From: Aeromonas salmonicida subsp. salmonicida
GTDB taxonomy: Bacteria; Pseudomonadota; Gammaproteobacteria; Enterobacterales; Aeromonadaceae
Assembly: GCF_001643305.1 (NCBI RefSeq)
Contig: NZ_LSGW01000079.1
Span: forward strand, 1 to 64,000
Length of the DNA stretch: 64,000 nt
Direction: 5' to 3'
The notes below the pieces were generated by a model. That model was not told the DNA's origin, ran no database searches, and was given only the letters and a program-made list of their open reading frames with translations. Position numbers and translations under genes: made by a program. Below, piece after piece: positions 44,165 through 53,829 of the stretch (positions within the stretch are counted from its first letter, which is position 1; each line of letters opens with the position of its first letter).

Positions 44165-46585
44165 CTAGAACAGATCCAGCTGCTGGCCGCAGATCCGCTC
44201 GAATGACTCGCCGATAAACGGCAGTATGGCATCCGCTATAGGTCTGATCTGCTTGTCGATGTAGTGCTCGTAGTCGATGGCACTGCGCCTGTATTCCAGC
44301 GGCTCAGGCCCATTGAGGGTCATCAGATAGGAGATGGTGCCCCTGTGCTGGTAGCGCTGGGGCTGACCGCGGCGCAGGTTCTCTTCATCGGCCAGCCGCG
44401 CCGCCCGTACATGGGGCGGGACGTTCTTCTGATACTCCTCCAGCTTCTGGCGCAGCCGCTTGCGGTAGATGAGCAGATCATCGTGCAAGCCGGCCCGGGT
44501 CTCATCCACCATGGTGCGCACATAGCCGCTGGGATCTTCATCGTGAAACACCAGCTCATAGAGCCGGGTCTGGAACTGTTTGGCCAGCATGGTCCAGTCG
44601 GTGCGCACCGACTCGAGCCCCTTGAACACCAGTTGTTCCGTCCCCTCGCTCGCCTTGCCAACCAGACCGGCATACCGCTTCTTGCTGCCCTTCTCCAGCC
44701 CGCGAATGGTCGGCATCAGAAAGCGGCGGTAGTGGGTCTCGTACTGGATCTCCAGATGACTGGGCAGGTCGAACTCGCGCTTGATCAGTGCCGTCCAGTT
44801 GTCGTTGATCATCCGCGCCAAGCCATGACCAATCTCATCGGCCTGCTGCGAGCTTGTCTCCCTGGCCAGGTGGACGAAAGTGGAGTCAGTGTCGCCGTAG
44901 ATCACCTCGAAACCTTGCGCCTCAATCCACTCCCGGGTCTGCTGCATAATGCTGTGACCGCGCAGGGTGATGGAAGAAGCAAGCCTGGGGTCGTAGAAAC
45001 GGCAGCCCCCCGAGCCCAGCACGCCGTAGAAGGAGTTCATGATGATCTTGATGGCCTGGGAAAGCGCCTTGTTGCTGGCCGCCTTGGCCCTGTCCCGCGC
45101 CGCCCACAGGGTGGCGATGAGATCCGGCAGGAAGTGGCGAGTACGGGAGAAGAGGGCGCCGCGAAAGCCGGGGATCGCCTCATCAGGATGCTGCAGCCCC
45201 TCCACCAGCCCCATGGGGTCAATACAAAAAGTGCGGATGATGCTGGGATAGAGGCTCTTGAAATCGAGCACCAGTACGTGGCGATAGAGACCGGGTTTGG
45301 AGTCCATCACATAGCCGCCGGGGCTTGCCAGCCCGCCGTCGGCAGGCAGATTGGGGGCCACATAGCCACCGCGATGGAGCCGCGGCAGATAGAGGTTGGT
45401 AAACGCCGCCACAGAGCCACCGATCCTGTCGAGCTCAAGGCCGGTAAGGGAAGCCCGCTCGATGGCAAAGGGAATGAGGTGGCAGTAGTCGAAGATCTCC
45501 CATACCAGCCTGCAATCTTCCAGGTTGTAGCGGGCCAGCGCCTCCTTGTCGGAGTGGAACAGTTCGGTGATCTTCTCCCCCCGATTGGCCACATCCTCGA
45601 TATCCTTGCCGCGGCCGAGCAGCTCGCTTGCTACAGCATCCAGGCTGTAACTGGCAAACTGCCAGGTGGCGCTTTTCAGGGTATCTATGCCGTCGAGCAC
45701 CATGCGCCCCGGTATGATGACATTGCCGGTCTGGGGATCGTTACGCGATGAGCGCCAGAAACAGAGCTCCCGCCCCCGCCCGAGCCGCAGCCGCCGCTTG
45801 TTGAGCTCGGCGCGGCGCAGCAGCAGCCGAAAGTCAAAATTCACCACGTTCCAGCCGATCACCAGGTCTGGATCATGCTGGCTGAACCACTGCTCCAGCG
45901 CCCCGAGCAAGGCATTCTCGTCCGCCACCCACTCTAGGGTCGTACTCCACTCATCCGCGCCGACCTCGGGGGAGCCTATCATGATGACGCGGGCATCCTG
46001 CTCGCTGTAGAGCCCCACCGAAAAGAGGGCCCCGTCCATGGCACACTCCACATCCAGAGATACCCAGGAGAGCGTCGGCGTCACCGCCTGCGGCGCACAG
46101 CGCGCCTCGTTCACCTCCCAGTAACCGTGCTTGCCCCCCTTGCGCGCCGTTTTGCCGCCAAAGCGGACTCCGGCTGTGATGAAGCGCTCCATCAGAAACC
46201 GCTCCGGCAGCCGGATATCCGCCTCGAAGTGCTCCAGCCCGCGGATCAGCAACAACTCGATGGCACGGTGAAAAGCGCTCAAGGTGGAGAAATAGCAAGC
46301 CACCACGGCACGCCCATCGAAGGTGTGCATGGGCAGGCGCCGAAACCGCCCGCTCACGCCTGAGCCCTTGAACAGCTCGGCCGCTTCCTGCATGTGGCTC
46401 TGTGGCAGGAAGAACAAAGGCTCCTGCCCGGGCACCACCAGCCGTACCGGTCCCTGCTCGCTCCAGAGCCACATCACTATCTCTGTGCGTCCGCGCACGT
46501 CCCGACCATGGCGGGTCAGGATGAAGCCGTCCAGGGGCGCGTTTGCAGGAGAGGTCGTCGTCACGGTGGGCTGGGTCGCAATCAT
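44165..46585 (-). CDS. polB: DNA polymerase II (family B, PolB)
   Basis: An 806-residue family B polymerase (E. coli Pol II has 783) used in SOS and replication restart. The 3'-5' exonuclease motifs are SLDVECAMDG (ExoI), NVVNFDFRLLL (ExoII) and YNLEDCRLVWE (ExoIII). Polymerase motifs are LDFKSLYPSIIRTF (motif A), KIIMNSFYGVLGS (motif B) and VIYGDTDSTFVHL (motif C). All catalytic aspartates are visible. It is divergent from proX; I found no clear LexA box in the gap. Confidence 0.96.
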   Translation of the reverse strand: MIATQPTVTTTSPANAPLDGFILTRHGRDVRGRTEIVMWLWSEQGPVRLVVPGQEPLFFLPQSHMQEAAELFKGSGVSGRFRRLPMHTFDGRAVVACYFSTLSAFHRAIELLLIRGLEHFEADIRLPERFLMERFITAGVRFGGKTARKGGKHGYWEVNEARCAPQAVTPTLSWVSLDVECAMDGALFSVGLYSEQDARVIMIGSPEVGADEWSTTLEWVADENALLGALEQWFSQHDPDLVIGWNVVNFDFRLLLRRAELNKRRLRLGRGRELCFWRSSRNDPQTGNVIIPGRMVLDGIDTLKSATWQFASYSLDAVASELLGRGKDIEDVANRGEKITELFHSDKEALARYNLEDCRLVWEIFDYCHLIPFAIERASLTGLELDRIGGSVAAFTNLYLPRLHRGGYVAPNLPADGGLASPGGYVMDSKPGLYRHVLVLDFKSLYPSIIRTFCIDPMGLVEGLQHPDEAIPGFRGALFSRTRHFLPDLIATLWAARDRAKAASNKALSQAIKIIMNSFYGVLGSGGCRFYDPRLASSITLRGHSIMQQTREWIEAQGFEVIYGDTDSTFVHLARETSSQQADEIGHGLARMINDNWTALIKREFDLPSHLEIQYETHYRRFLMPTIRGLEKGSKKRYAGLVGKASEGTEQLVFKGLESVRTDWTMLAKQFQTRLYELVFHDEDPSGYVRTMVDETRAGLHDDLLIYRKRLRQKLEEYQKNVPPHVRAARLADEENLRRGQPQRYQHRGTISYLMTLNGPEPLEYRRSAIDYEHYIDKQIRPIADAILPFIGESFERICGQQLDLF

Positions 46586-46770
46586 TCAGGATAAAGGGGC
46601 CGGTTTTGGGATGGGAATATTGTACGTTCATACAGTGCTTGCCCGCAATCGTCATGCCAGGCTGCACCGCAAGGCTCATGCTGGTAAGCTCGAAGACGCG
46701 CACACGTGGGCAAGCGTGCTGTCACTGGCATACCTGCTTGCACCGGTTCACCCCATACAAGGAATCCATA

Positions 46771-47262
46771 GTGGCACTCTATTCCCTGCTGGATCGGCTG
46801 GTCATTCCCTACCAGCGATTCGATCACCCTCCCGTCTTTACCTGTGAGGAGGCGAGTCAGCTGTTGCCTGACTTGCCAGCCGCCAGGACCAAGAACCTGT
46901 TCTTACGCGATCCTAAAAGCGAGCGGCTGTTTCTGGTGGTCACGCCACAGGAGAGCCGGGTCGATCTCAAGGCGCTGGCTGCCAAGCTCGGAGTCAAGCG
47001 ACTGAGCTTTGGCTCCCCGGAGCGGTTGCATGCCGCGCTCGGTCTAACCCCGGGTGCCGTCACCCTGCTCGCCATGGTGCGTGATACGGAGCAGGCGGTT
47101 GAACTGGTGGTGGATGAGCAAGTGTGGCAGGCCGAACAGGTGCAGTGTCATCCGCTGGTCAATACCGCCACCCTGCTCATCAGGCTGGACGATGTACGCC
47201 GCCTGCTGACCCATCTGGGCCGAGAAGCCACCGTCATGATCCTGCCAGTACTGGCTGAGTGA
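46771..47262 (+). CDS. YbaK/ProX-type aminoacyl-tRNA deacylase (PrdX-like)
   Basis: A 163-residue free-standing editing domain that clears mischarged tRNA, probably Ala-tRNA-Pro. The GTG at 46771 after AAGGAATCCATA gives the family start ALYSLLDRLVIPYQRFDHPPVFT. Also RTKNLFLRDPKSERLFLVV, LGVKRLSFGSPERL, GLTPGAVTLLAM and CHPLVNTATLLI. An ATG far upstream in frame would overlap polB and add unrelated sequence. Confidence 0.88.
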   Translation: MALYSLLDRLVIPYQRFDHPPVFTCEEASQLLPDLPAARTKNLFLRDPKSERLFLVVTPQESRVDLKALAAKLGVKRLSFGSPERLHAALGLTPGAVTLLAMVRDTEQAVELVVDEQVWQAEQVQCHPLVNTATLLIRLDDVRRLLTHLGREATVMILPVLAE

Positions 47263-47458
47263 CGGGCAGCGGATCAGGGGCTGCTTTTCCCCACACATGC
47301 ATCAGCGGCTGCCAGGGCGGTCGCTTCACAGTGATGCATGGCTGGATGCTTAAGCCATTGATAATGGGTTGGATTCATGCTGTGATCCAGCACTGCCAGC
47401 TATCGACCTCATACGTCGGGACGCGGTTAACAGGTGGAAGAGCCCTGAGAGACCCTTG

Positions 47459-48697
47459 ATGCATAATCTGTTTTCCTCCGCACAATTGCTGAGTCTGGTA
47501 CTGTTTGTCACGCTGTCCCATGTCGGGGTCGCAGCCATTTTTGCCTATGTGTGGCATACCCAGCGCCGCATCAGGGGCCTGCTCTACTGGTCTGCCAGCG
47601 AACTGGCCATCGCCGCTTCGTTCTGCGGCCTGCTGCTCCGGCCGCTCGAGGGGGATATCTCCCTTGTCAACATACTGCTGACCAACCTGCTGCTGCTTGC
47701 CGCGCCCCTGCTGTATGAGCGGGGCTTGCGCCACTTCTTTCGACGCGAGGCAGACCAGCTTGGCTGGCTCTGCCCTGCCATAGCGCTCATCGGATTTATG
47801 CTGTTTGCCCTAACCGCCAGCCTGCGGCCCCTGTCTGACGTACACAGCCGGATCATGGTCCTCTCCGCCGTGCTCTCCCTGCAATTCGCGGTACTGATCT
47901 GGCAGCTCTGGCGTTATCAACGTCTGGCCCCCCTCTATCGGGTATTGCGCTTTGCCATACTGCTGCTCGGTCTGCAGTTGCTGCTGCAGCTACTCAGGAT
48001 AGCCAAGCACCTCTGGCAGCCGGAACTCAACGCCAGTACCTTTACCGACCCCTTGCTCGGCCCCGTGATCCTGCTCAGCCTGCTCTTTACCATAGCCCGC
48101 AGCTATCTGTTGCTCAGCCTTGTCCATACCCGCCAGCAGCAGGCACTATTGGCGACCCAGCGCGAGCTGGAGCAGCGGGCCAATCAGGATGAGCTGACCG
48201 GTCTGCTGAGCCGCCACTATTTTCAGCAACTGTTACAGGCGCAGGTCAGTGCAGGGGCCAACCCCTGTCAGCTGTTGCTGATCGACCTGGATGACTTCAA
48301 GCAGATCAATGACCGGCACGGTCATCCCGCCGGGGATGCCATGTTGCGACTGGTAGGTCAGGTAATACGCACTACCCTGCCACGGCAGGGGATAGCGGGG
48401 CGACTGGGGGGAGACGAGCTGGTCATTTTCTTGATGGAAAATCCGCAAACGCTGCCACATTACTGCCACACCCTGCAGCAACGGATCGCCCAGGCCACCT
48501 CGCAGCTCGCTGGCGGTCCCATAAGCATGAGCATAGGCCTGACGTCGCTGCAGCCGGGAGAGCGCTTCGAGCAGGCATACCCCAGAGCGGACAGAGCGCT
48601 CTATGCGGCCAAGCAAGGGGGGCGACAACGGACCTGCATACAGGAGCCCCACCACAGCGAGCCGCAACTGCTACAACCCCTGGTCACTGGCTCGTGA
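47459..48697 (+). CDS. Membrane-bound GGDEF-domain protein (GGDEL variant)
   Basis: A 412-residue protein. Residues 10-230 hold about six membrane helices. A linker coiled segment and a GGDEF domain (about 245-395) follow: NQDELTGLLSRHYF, LLIDLDDFKQINDRHGHPAGD. The active-site motif reads GGDEL instead of GGDEF. The key acidic residues are kept, so c-di-GMP synthesis is possible but unproven. The sensor part is unassigned. It overlaps the GNAT gene by 4 bases. Confidence 0.87.
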   Translation: MHNLFSSAQLLSLVLFVTLSHVGVAAIFAYVWHTQRRIRGLLYWSASELAIAASFCGLLLRPLEGDISLVNILLTNLLLLAAPLLYERGLRHFFRREADQLGWLCPAIALIGFMLFALTASLRPLSDVHSRIMVLSAVLSLQFAVLIWQLWRYQRLAPLYRVLRFAILLLGLQLLLQLLRIAKHLWQPELNASTFTDPLLGPVILLSLLFTIARSYLLLSLVHTRQQQALLATQRELEQRANQDELTGLLSRHYFQQLLQAQVSAGANPCQLLLIDLDDFKQINDRHGHPAGDAMLRLVGQVIRTTLPRQGIAGRLGGDELVIFLMENPQTLPHYCHTLQQRIAQATSQLAGGPISMSIGLTSLQPGERFEQAYPRADRALYAAKQGGRQRTCIQEPHHSEPQLLQPLVTGS

Positions 48698-49209
48698 ACA
48701 GGCCGTCGACCATAGAGTGCCGCCCGGCGCAACCTGACGATGTCCCCGCCTATCGCAGCTATGTGACCGAGTGCGGCGAAGCCGGTCTGCCGCTCTATCA
48801 GGTGGCGCAATTTGACCCTGACGGCTGGCTGCAAAGCCTGCTCGATCACGCAGAGGGCCGTCATCTGCCCATGGGGTATCTGCCCACCACTACCTACTTT
48901 GCACTTGAGGAGGGGGAGATACTCGGCACACTGCGGCTACGCCACGGCGACAACCCGGCCACGGCGCAATGGCTTGGCCACATAGGTTACGATACCCGCC
49001 CCTCCCGCCGCGGTGAGGGCGTTGCCCGCACCCTGCTGCGCTGGTTGCAACAACATGTATTGACCGGCCCCGTCCTCATCAGCTGCGACGAAACGAATGC
49101 AGCCTCCCTCAAGATCATTGAAGCTGCCAACGGACACTGGCTGGATCGTCGCTACCATGCAGGGGATGACTGCTGGGTACGGTTTTACCGCCTCCCGCCC
49201 CTGCGTTGA
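48694..49209 (+). CDS. GNAT-family N-acetyltransferase
   Basis: A 171-residue acetyltransferase starting at GTG 48694, which overlaps the GGDEF stop (GTGA). Acetyl-CoA binding motif A is HIGYDTRPSRRGEGVARTLL, with the Q/RxxGxG-type loop RRGEGVA. Motif B follows (DETNAASLKIIEAANGHW). Substrate unknown; co-translation with a cyclic-di-GMP enzyme is the only context. Confidence 0.88.
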   Translation: MNRPSTIECRPAQPDDVPAYRSYVTECGEAGLPLYQVAQFDPDGWLQSLLDHAEGRHLPMGYLPTTTYFALEEGEILGTLRLRHGDNPATAQWLGHIGYDTRPSRRGEGVARTLLRWLQQHVLTGPVLISCDETNAASLKIIEAANGHWLDRRYHAGDDCWVRFYRLPPLR

Positions 49210-49246
49210 GCCGCCAGCCAGATGCCGCGTCAAACGGCAGCCATAA

Positions 49247-49278
49247 ACAACATGAGCGCCCGAAGGCGCTCCTGTTGT
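49247..49278. terminator. Terminator between the GNAT and RIO kinase genes
   Basis: ACAACATGAGCGCC-CGAA-GGCGCTCCTGTTGT, an inverted repeat with one mismatch between the convergent genes. T-runs are short. Confidence 0.65.
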
Positions 49279-49305
49279 GACTGATGACGTGATGATGAGT
49301 GGCGA

Positions 49306-50166
49306 TCAGTAGCTGTCTTCCTGCTCGGCGTTCATTCGGGCCAGACGGGCATGGGCTTCCTCTTCGGCGCTCTCGATCTCGTGCAGCACGGAATCGATAT
49401 CGATGGCCTCTGTGCTCTCCTCGAACAGGCCGGTCAACTCGCTCTCCGGGGTCAGCTTGCCATCTTCGAACAGGGCCCACATCTCCTTGGCGTAACGGGT
49501 ATTGAGCAGCTCGGGGGCATACATGCCGTAATAGTTGCGCATGTTGTTGACGTCCCGCTCCAGCATCGCCTTGGCCTGGTTGTTGGCGGCAGCATCCACA
49601 ACCTGGGGCAGGTCTATGATGACGGGACCCTGGGCATCCACCAGCACGTTGAACTCGGAAAGATCCCCGTGGATAAGGCCTGCGCAGAGCATGCGCACCA
49701 CATAGCGGATCACCTTGTCGTGATCGATGACAGCCTGATCGGGTGAGAGTGCCACATCATTGAGACGGGGGGCCACATTGCCATCCTCGTCGGTGATAAG
49801 CTCCATCAAGAGCACACCGTCGAGACAGACATAGGGCTGCGGTACCCGCACGCCAGCCGCCGCCAGCTTGAACAAGGCATCCACTTCTGTGTTCTGCCAC
49901 ACCTCTTCGTGCTGCTTGCGGCCGTACTTGGAGCCTTTCTCCATGGCGCGGGCGCTGCGACTGTTACGCACCTTGCGCCCTTCCTGATACACCACGGCCT
50001 GCTTGAAGCTGCGCTTGGACGCCTCTTTATAGACCTTGGCGCAGCGGATCTCGTCGCCGCAGCGCACCACATAGACGTCGGCCTCTTTGCCGCTCATCAG
50101 CCGGCTGATGACGTCATCGACCAGGCCGTCATCAACCAGAGGTTGGATTCGATTTGGAATTTTCAT
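49306..50166 (-). CDS. RIO1-family serine protein kinase (PA4780-like)
   Basis: A 286-residue bacterial RIO kinase. The ATP-binding part is SGKEADVYVVRCGDEIRCAKVYKE, the catalytic loop is GLIHGDLSEFNVLV with the HGD aspartate, and the metal-binding motif is VIIDLPQVVD. An acidic C-terminal tail rich in E follows. Such kinases are widespread in gammaproteobacteria; the cellular target is unknown. Monocistronic. Confidence 0.9.
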   Translation of the reverse strand: MKIPNRIQPLVDDGLVDDVISRLMSGKEADVYVVRCGDEIRCAKVYKEASKRSFKQAVVYQEGRKVRNSRSARAMEKGSKYGRKQHEEVWQNTEVDALFKLAAAGVRVPQPYVCLDGVLLMELITDEDGNVAPRLNDVALSPDQAVIDHDKVIRYVVRMLCAGLIHGDLSEFNVLVDAQGPVIIDLPQVVDAAANNQAKAMLERDVNNMRNYYGMYAPELLNTRYAKEMWALFEDGKLTPESELTGLFEESTEAIDIDSVLHEIESAEEEAHARLARMNAEQEDSY

Positions 50167-50344
50167 GGCCGCCCTTTTACCCTATTTGCGCCTCAGAAGA
50201 TAGCCCCTATGAGGCCGGCTTGCATATCCCTGTTCCTTGACACCTTCCGGTGCCCCATTTGCCGCTGCTTTACTCACCAAACTGCTTAAAGGACAAGCGC
50301 TTGTCACCGCTGTCATCTCAGGTCGCCAGCCAGTGTCTTTCCCT

Positions 50345-51331
50345 TCAGGGTTCGGGTGGCAGACCGCTGCGGATCCGCTTAATTCCCTCTTCGTAGAGAC
50401 CATCCTCCCCTTCTTGATGTTCCTGGGTTTCGAAGATCTTGAGAAACCACATGTACTGCTCTGGATACTGGCTCAGCTGCTGCTCCACCATGCGGTTCAT
50501 GGCATTGACGTCGGCGGTCAAATCGTCCGTGGGATATGGATCAAACGGGGGTTCAATCTCAAGCCGGTAGCACTCTTCATCTTCGTCATAGCAGGCGAGG
50601 ATGGGCACAGCACGGGCACCGGTCAGCTTCACCAGCTTGGGCAGAGCCGGCAGAGTCGCCTTGGGGTGACCGAAGAAAGGGATGAAGATGCTCTTCTCAC
50701 GACCATGATCCTGATCCGGCAGATAGAAGAAGTTGTAGCCGCTGCGGATGGCCTTGATGGCCGGTTTGATGCCGACACTGCGCTCATACACCTTGCCGGC
50801 TTTGGATCGCTCGCGGTTGATATACCAGTCAAACACCTGATCTTTCGGGCTCTTCATCATGGTACAGAGCGCAAGACCCTCATCGGTCAGGTAGCGGCCA
50901 ATCATGTCCACCGCCCAGGTGTGAGGCACGACCAGTATCATGGTGCGCCCGGCGGCCAGCTCCGCTTCTATATGCTCCCAGCCCCGTACCTTGATGCGGC
51001 TTTTGAGATGCGCTGCGCTGCGCAGGGTCAGCTCGCCAAAGCCCATGAATGCCTTGAGGCCGGTCCGGATCGCTTTGAGCAAGAGGGTACGGCGCCCGGC
51101 GGCATCCAGCTCGGGAAAACAGATCTTGAGATTGGTCTCGGCAATGTAGGCCTGCTTTTTGGAAAGTCGCAGCAAAGCCGGGGCCACGGCATTGGCAAAA
51201 CGCCCGCGCACGCCGTGAGGCACCCATGCCAGCAGACACAAAAAGCCAAGCGCCAGCCAACTGCCCCACCAGCGCGGATGGAGCAGACGGGCATGAAATG
51301 AGGTATCAAAAACCGGATCGTGTGAAGACAT
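50345..51331 (-). CDS. LpxM/LpxN-type lipid A late acyltransferase (copy 1)
   Basis: A 328-residue inner-membrane acyltransferase of the LpxL/LpxM family. One membrane helix near 22-40 (WGSWLALGFLCLLAWVP) is followed by the HX4D active-site motif PHTWAVD, the YLPDQDHG motif typical of LpxM and its Vibrio relative LpxN, and the TLPALPKLVKLTGARAVPI segment. ATG 51331 matches the start of the neighbouring paralogue; ATG 51340 is possible. It adds a secondary acyl chain to lipid A. Chain specificity cannot be read from the sequence. Confidence 0.87.
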   Translation of the reverse strand: MSSHDPVFDTSFHARLLHPRWWGSWLALGFLCLLAWVPHGVRGRFANAVAPALLRLSKKQAYIAETNLKICFPELDAAGRRTLLLKAIRTGLKAFMGFGELTLRSAAHLKSRIKVRGWEHIEAELAAGRTMILVVPHTWAVDMIGRYLTDEGLALCTMMKSPKDQVFDWYINRERSKAGKVYERSVGIKPAIKAIRSGYNFFYLPDQDHGREKSIFIPFFGHPKATLPALPKLVKLTGARAVPILACYDEDEECYRLEIEPPFDPYPTDDLTADVNAMNRMVEQQLSQYPEQYMWFLKIFETQEHQEGEDGLYEEGIKRIRSGLPPEP

Positions 51332-51433
51332 CGCCGCCATCAAGTCATAGAAAATAAACGGTTATTTTAATTATCCTGACAATTTTTTCCACTTTGGGGT
51401 GCAGTGGTCTTACCAACACACAGACTCGTACCC

Positions 51434-51458
51434 AATAAAAATGGCCCCGCAGGGCCAT
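51434..51458 (-). terminator. Terminator after LpxM-type copy 2
   Basis: On the minus strand ATGGCCC-TGCG-GGGCCATTTTTATT, about 16 bases after the stop of copy 2. It means copy 1 needs its own promoter. Confidence 0.8.
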
Positions 51459-51473
51459 GATCACGATGACAAG

Positions 51474-52463
51474 TCAGGCGCCGGGAGGAAGATCACCCCG
51501 GATCCGCTTGATCCCTTCTTCATAGAGGCCGTCCGACCCTTCCTGCTCTTCACGGGTATCGAAGATCTTGAGAAACCACATGTATTGGCCAGGATCGCGA
51601 GTCAGTTGCTGCTCAATCATGTTGTTCATGCGGCAAGTGTCCGCCATCAGATCGGCGCTGGGGTAATCAGCAAACGGCGCCTCTATCTCCAGACGGTAGC
51701 AGTACTTGGCCTCATCGTAGCAGGCCAGCATGGGCACTGCCTTGGCACCACTGACCTGCACCAACCGCGGCAGAGCCGGCAGGGTTGCCTTGGGATAGCC
51801 GAAGAAGGGCGCAAAGATGCTCGCCTCACGGCCATGATCCTGGTCCGGCAGATAGAAGAAACTGTGTCCACGCTTGACGGTTCTGATCACCGACTTGATG
51901 CCGGCACTGCGTTCATAGACACGGCAACCATTCTTGGCTCGTTCCCGATTAATGTGCCAGTCAAATACCGGATTGCGGGCACTCTTCATCATGGCGCACA
52001 TGGGCACGCCACGCTGGGTGAAGTAGTAGCCGGCAGCATCGACCGGCCAGCTATGGGGCACCACCAGTATCATGGGGCGGCCGGCGGCCTGCTCCGCCTC
52101 GATATGCTCCCAGCCACTCACATTGATGCGCTTCATCAGGTAGGCGGGGCTGCGCACGGTAAATTCACCAAATCCAAGCAAGGTCTTGAGACCGATGCGG
52201 ATGGAGGTCATCAGGATGGCATCACGCTCGGCCTGGCTCTTGTTGGCAAAGCAGATATCGAGGTTGGTTTTGGCGATGTAGATCTGTTTCTTGGAGACCT
52301 TGACTACCAACGGCGCCAGCCATTCTGCCAGCTTGTCACGCCAGCGGGGCGGCACGAAGGCGAGCACACAGAGCGCGCCGAGTGCCAACCAGCTTGGCCA
52401 GTAACGCGGTCGCAATAAACGGGTCTGAAAAGAGGAATCAAACACAGGATCTTGGGAAGACAT
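51474..52463 (-). CDS. LpxM/LpxN-type lipid A late acyltransferase (copy 2)
   Basis: A 329-residue paralogue of copy 1, with the same N-terminal design (MSSQDPVFDSSFQTRLL), the HX4D motif (PHSWPVD) and YLPDQDHGREASIF. It aligns over the full length with many conservative changes. The active-site neighbourhood differs (PVDAAGYYFTQRGVP against AVDMIGRYLTDEGLA), which may mean different acyl donors or conditions. It has its own terminator and a 270-base gap upstream. Confidence 0.87.
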   Translation of the reverse strand: MSSQDPVFDSSFQTRLLRPRYWPSWLALGALCVLAFVPPRWRDKLAEWLAPLVVKVSKKQIYIAKTNLDICFANKSQAERDAILMTSIRIGLKTLLGFGEFTVRSPAYLMKRINVSGWEHIEAEQAAGRPMILVVPHSWPVDAAGYYFTQRGVPMCAMMKSARNPVFDWHINRERAKNGCRVYERSAGIKSVIRTVKRGHSFFYLPDQDHGREASIFAPFFGYPKATLPALPRLVQVSGAKAVPMLACYDEAKYCYRLEIEAPFADYPSADLMADTCRMNNMIEQQLTRDPGQYMWFLKIFDTREEQEGSDGLYEEGIKRIRGDLPPGA

Positions 52464-52614
52464 GAATGAGGTCAAACGAAGAAAATGGGGTTGCATTGTA
52501 TTCGTCCTGACAGGTAATACCAGTGAAATTCATCGTGAGCACCTCAGGGTGAGCGCTGGTTCAAAAAATGGATTTCCCCGCGGCAAAAAAAGTCTCCTTC
52601 AACACTTAACAGCA

Positions 52615-52649
52615 GACAAAAAAGCGCTCCACCCATGGTGGAGCGCTCT
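52615..52649 (-). terminator. Terminator of the TDT transporter gene
   Basis: AGCGCTCCACC-CAT-GGTGGAGCGCT with an A-run on the plus strand, giving TTTTTTG on the minus strand, about 90 bases past the transporter stop. Confidence 0.88.
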
Positions 52650-52737
52650 CACTATTTCTGGCCAGTGGAGCATGTCTGCACGCATGCCCTTCTCGTTGAC
52701 TGACCCCTTACCCCGAGTCTCTCCAGGATAGTCGTGC

Positions 52738-53730
52738 CTAGCGGCGGGCGCCGTGTCGGGCGATGCCGTGATCCATGTTGATCTCCCTTAATGGCAGGAA
52801 AAACATCAGATAGCGCAAGGCCACATAGCCGACGATCAGGGTGGCGGCACCCAGTTCGAAGTGGGCCAGCAGATTGACCTGCTCCACATAGTGGGTTGCT
52901 TGTGGCCACTGCGCCAGCAGGTGGCTTACCTTGAACAGAGCGGTGGCACCTATCACCAGCGGGAAGGTGAAGGCGGCATACCCCGGTGAAAACGGCAGGC
53001 GCAACAACTTGATAAACGCCAGATAGATGATGCAGGTCATCAGGATGGCGATCCCCAGCAGCACGGCCACCAGCAACAAGGAAGGATCCTCGGTCACTGT
53101 CAGATAACCGGCGAGTGACAGACTGGCAGGGGCCGCCAGAATGGCGATGGTCGGCTTGGCGGCATCCGGTACTTCATGACTGAAGATGAGGCGATAGAGC
53201 ATCAGCGGTAACATCAGGCCGTAGCAGAGCATGCCAAACCAGAGCAGGCCGTCGGCCAGCGCGGCAAACTGGCCACCCGGAAAGGCCACGTCAGCCACTA
53301 TGATGCCCACCGGCGGCACAAACCAGCTCGGCACCATGTGATGGATCTCGAACTGCTTGACCCTGTGCCAGACAAACGTGGCCAGAAACAGCAGATGCAG
53401 CACAACGGCAAACAACCAGAGCCCCTCGCCCAGACCGGGGGCCAGCATGCCGACCGCCTTGGAGACCACCATGGTGGCCATGGCATAGGTGGGCACAACG
53501 CTGCCCACCACGGGGTGAGCCAGATCCTGCCACAGCAGGCGTGGATGAAGCAGAAACTTGAAGGTGAGGATCACCAGCAGCACGGCAGCAACGGCGGCGC
53601 CCAGCAGTTGCAGGCGACCATCGAACTGGCCGGCATTTTCCCAGCACCAACCGAGACTGGCGATCCCGAGTGCCAGGCCCGCCATGGGGGTGGGTGCCGC
53701 GGCTAGGGATTGACGAGTTCTTGCGATCAT
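52738..53730 (-). CDS. TDT-family transporter (TehA/Mae1 fold)
   Basis: A 330-residue inner-membrane protein with about ten helices and the TDT-family layout (PTPMAGLALGIASLGWCWEN at the start, HHMVPSWFVPPVGIIVAD in the middle, FTFPLVIGATALFKV later). The family contains tellurite-resistance TehA, malate exporters and anion channels. It is divergent from a LysR gene, which is a likely regulator; substrate undetermined. Confidence 0.87.
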   Translation of the reverse strand: MIARTRQSLAAAPTPMAGLALGIASLGWCWENAGQFDGRLQLLGAAVAAVLLVILTFKFLLHPRLLWQDLAHPVVGSVVPTYAMATMVVSKAVGMLAPGLGEGLWLFAVVLHLLFLATFVWHRVKQFEIHHMVPSWFVPPVGIIVADVAFPGGQFAALADGLLWFGMLCYGLMLPLMLYRLIFSHEVPDAAKPTIAILAAPASLSLAGYLTVTEDPSLLLVAVLLGIAILMTCIIYLAFIKLLRLPFSPGYAAFTFPLVIGATALFKVSHLLAQWPQATHYVEQVNLLAHFELGAATLIVGYVALRYLMFFLPLREINMDHGIARHGARR

Positions 53731-53829
53731 GGCTGAAACCTCTTGTGAGAGACGATGAGCATAGGATAAAACGCCGCTATCGTTTACGATATCTAAATGA
53801 ATTGAATCAATTGTTCAGGTAAACCAAAC

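Noticed and set aside
44264-45751. 495-codon plus-strand frame opposite polB
   Set aside because: Antisense shadow of an intact DNA polymerase II gene.
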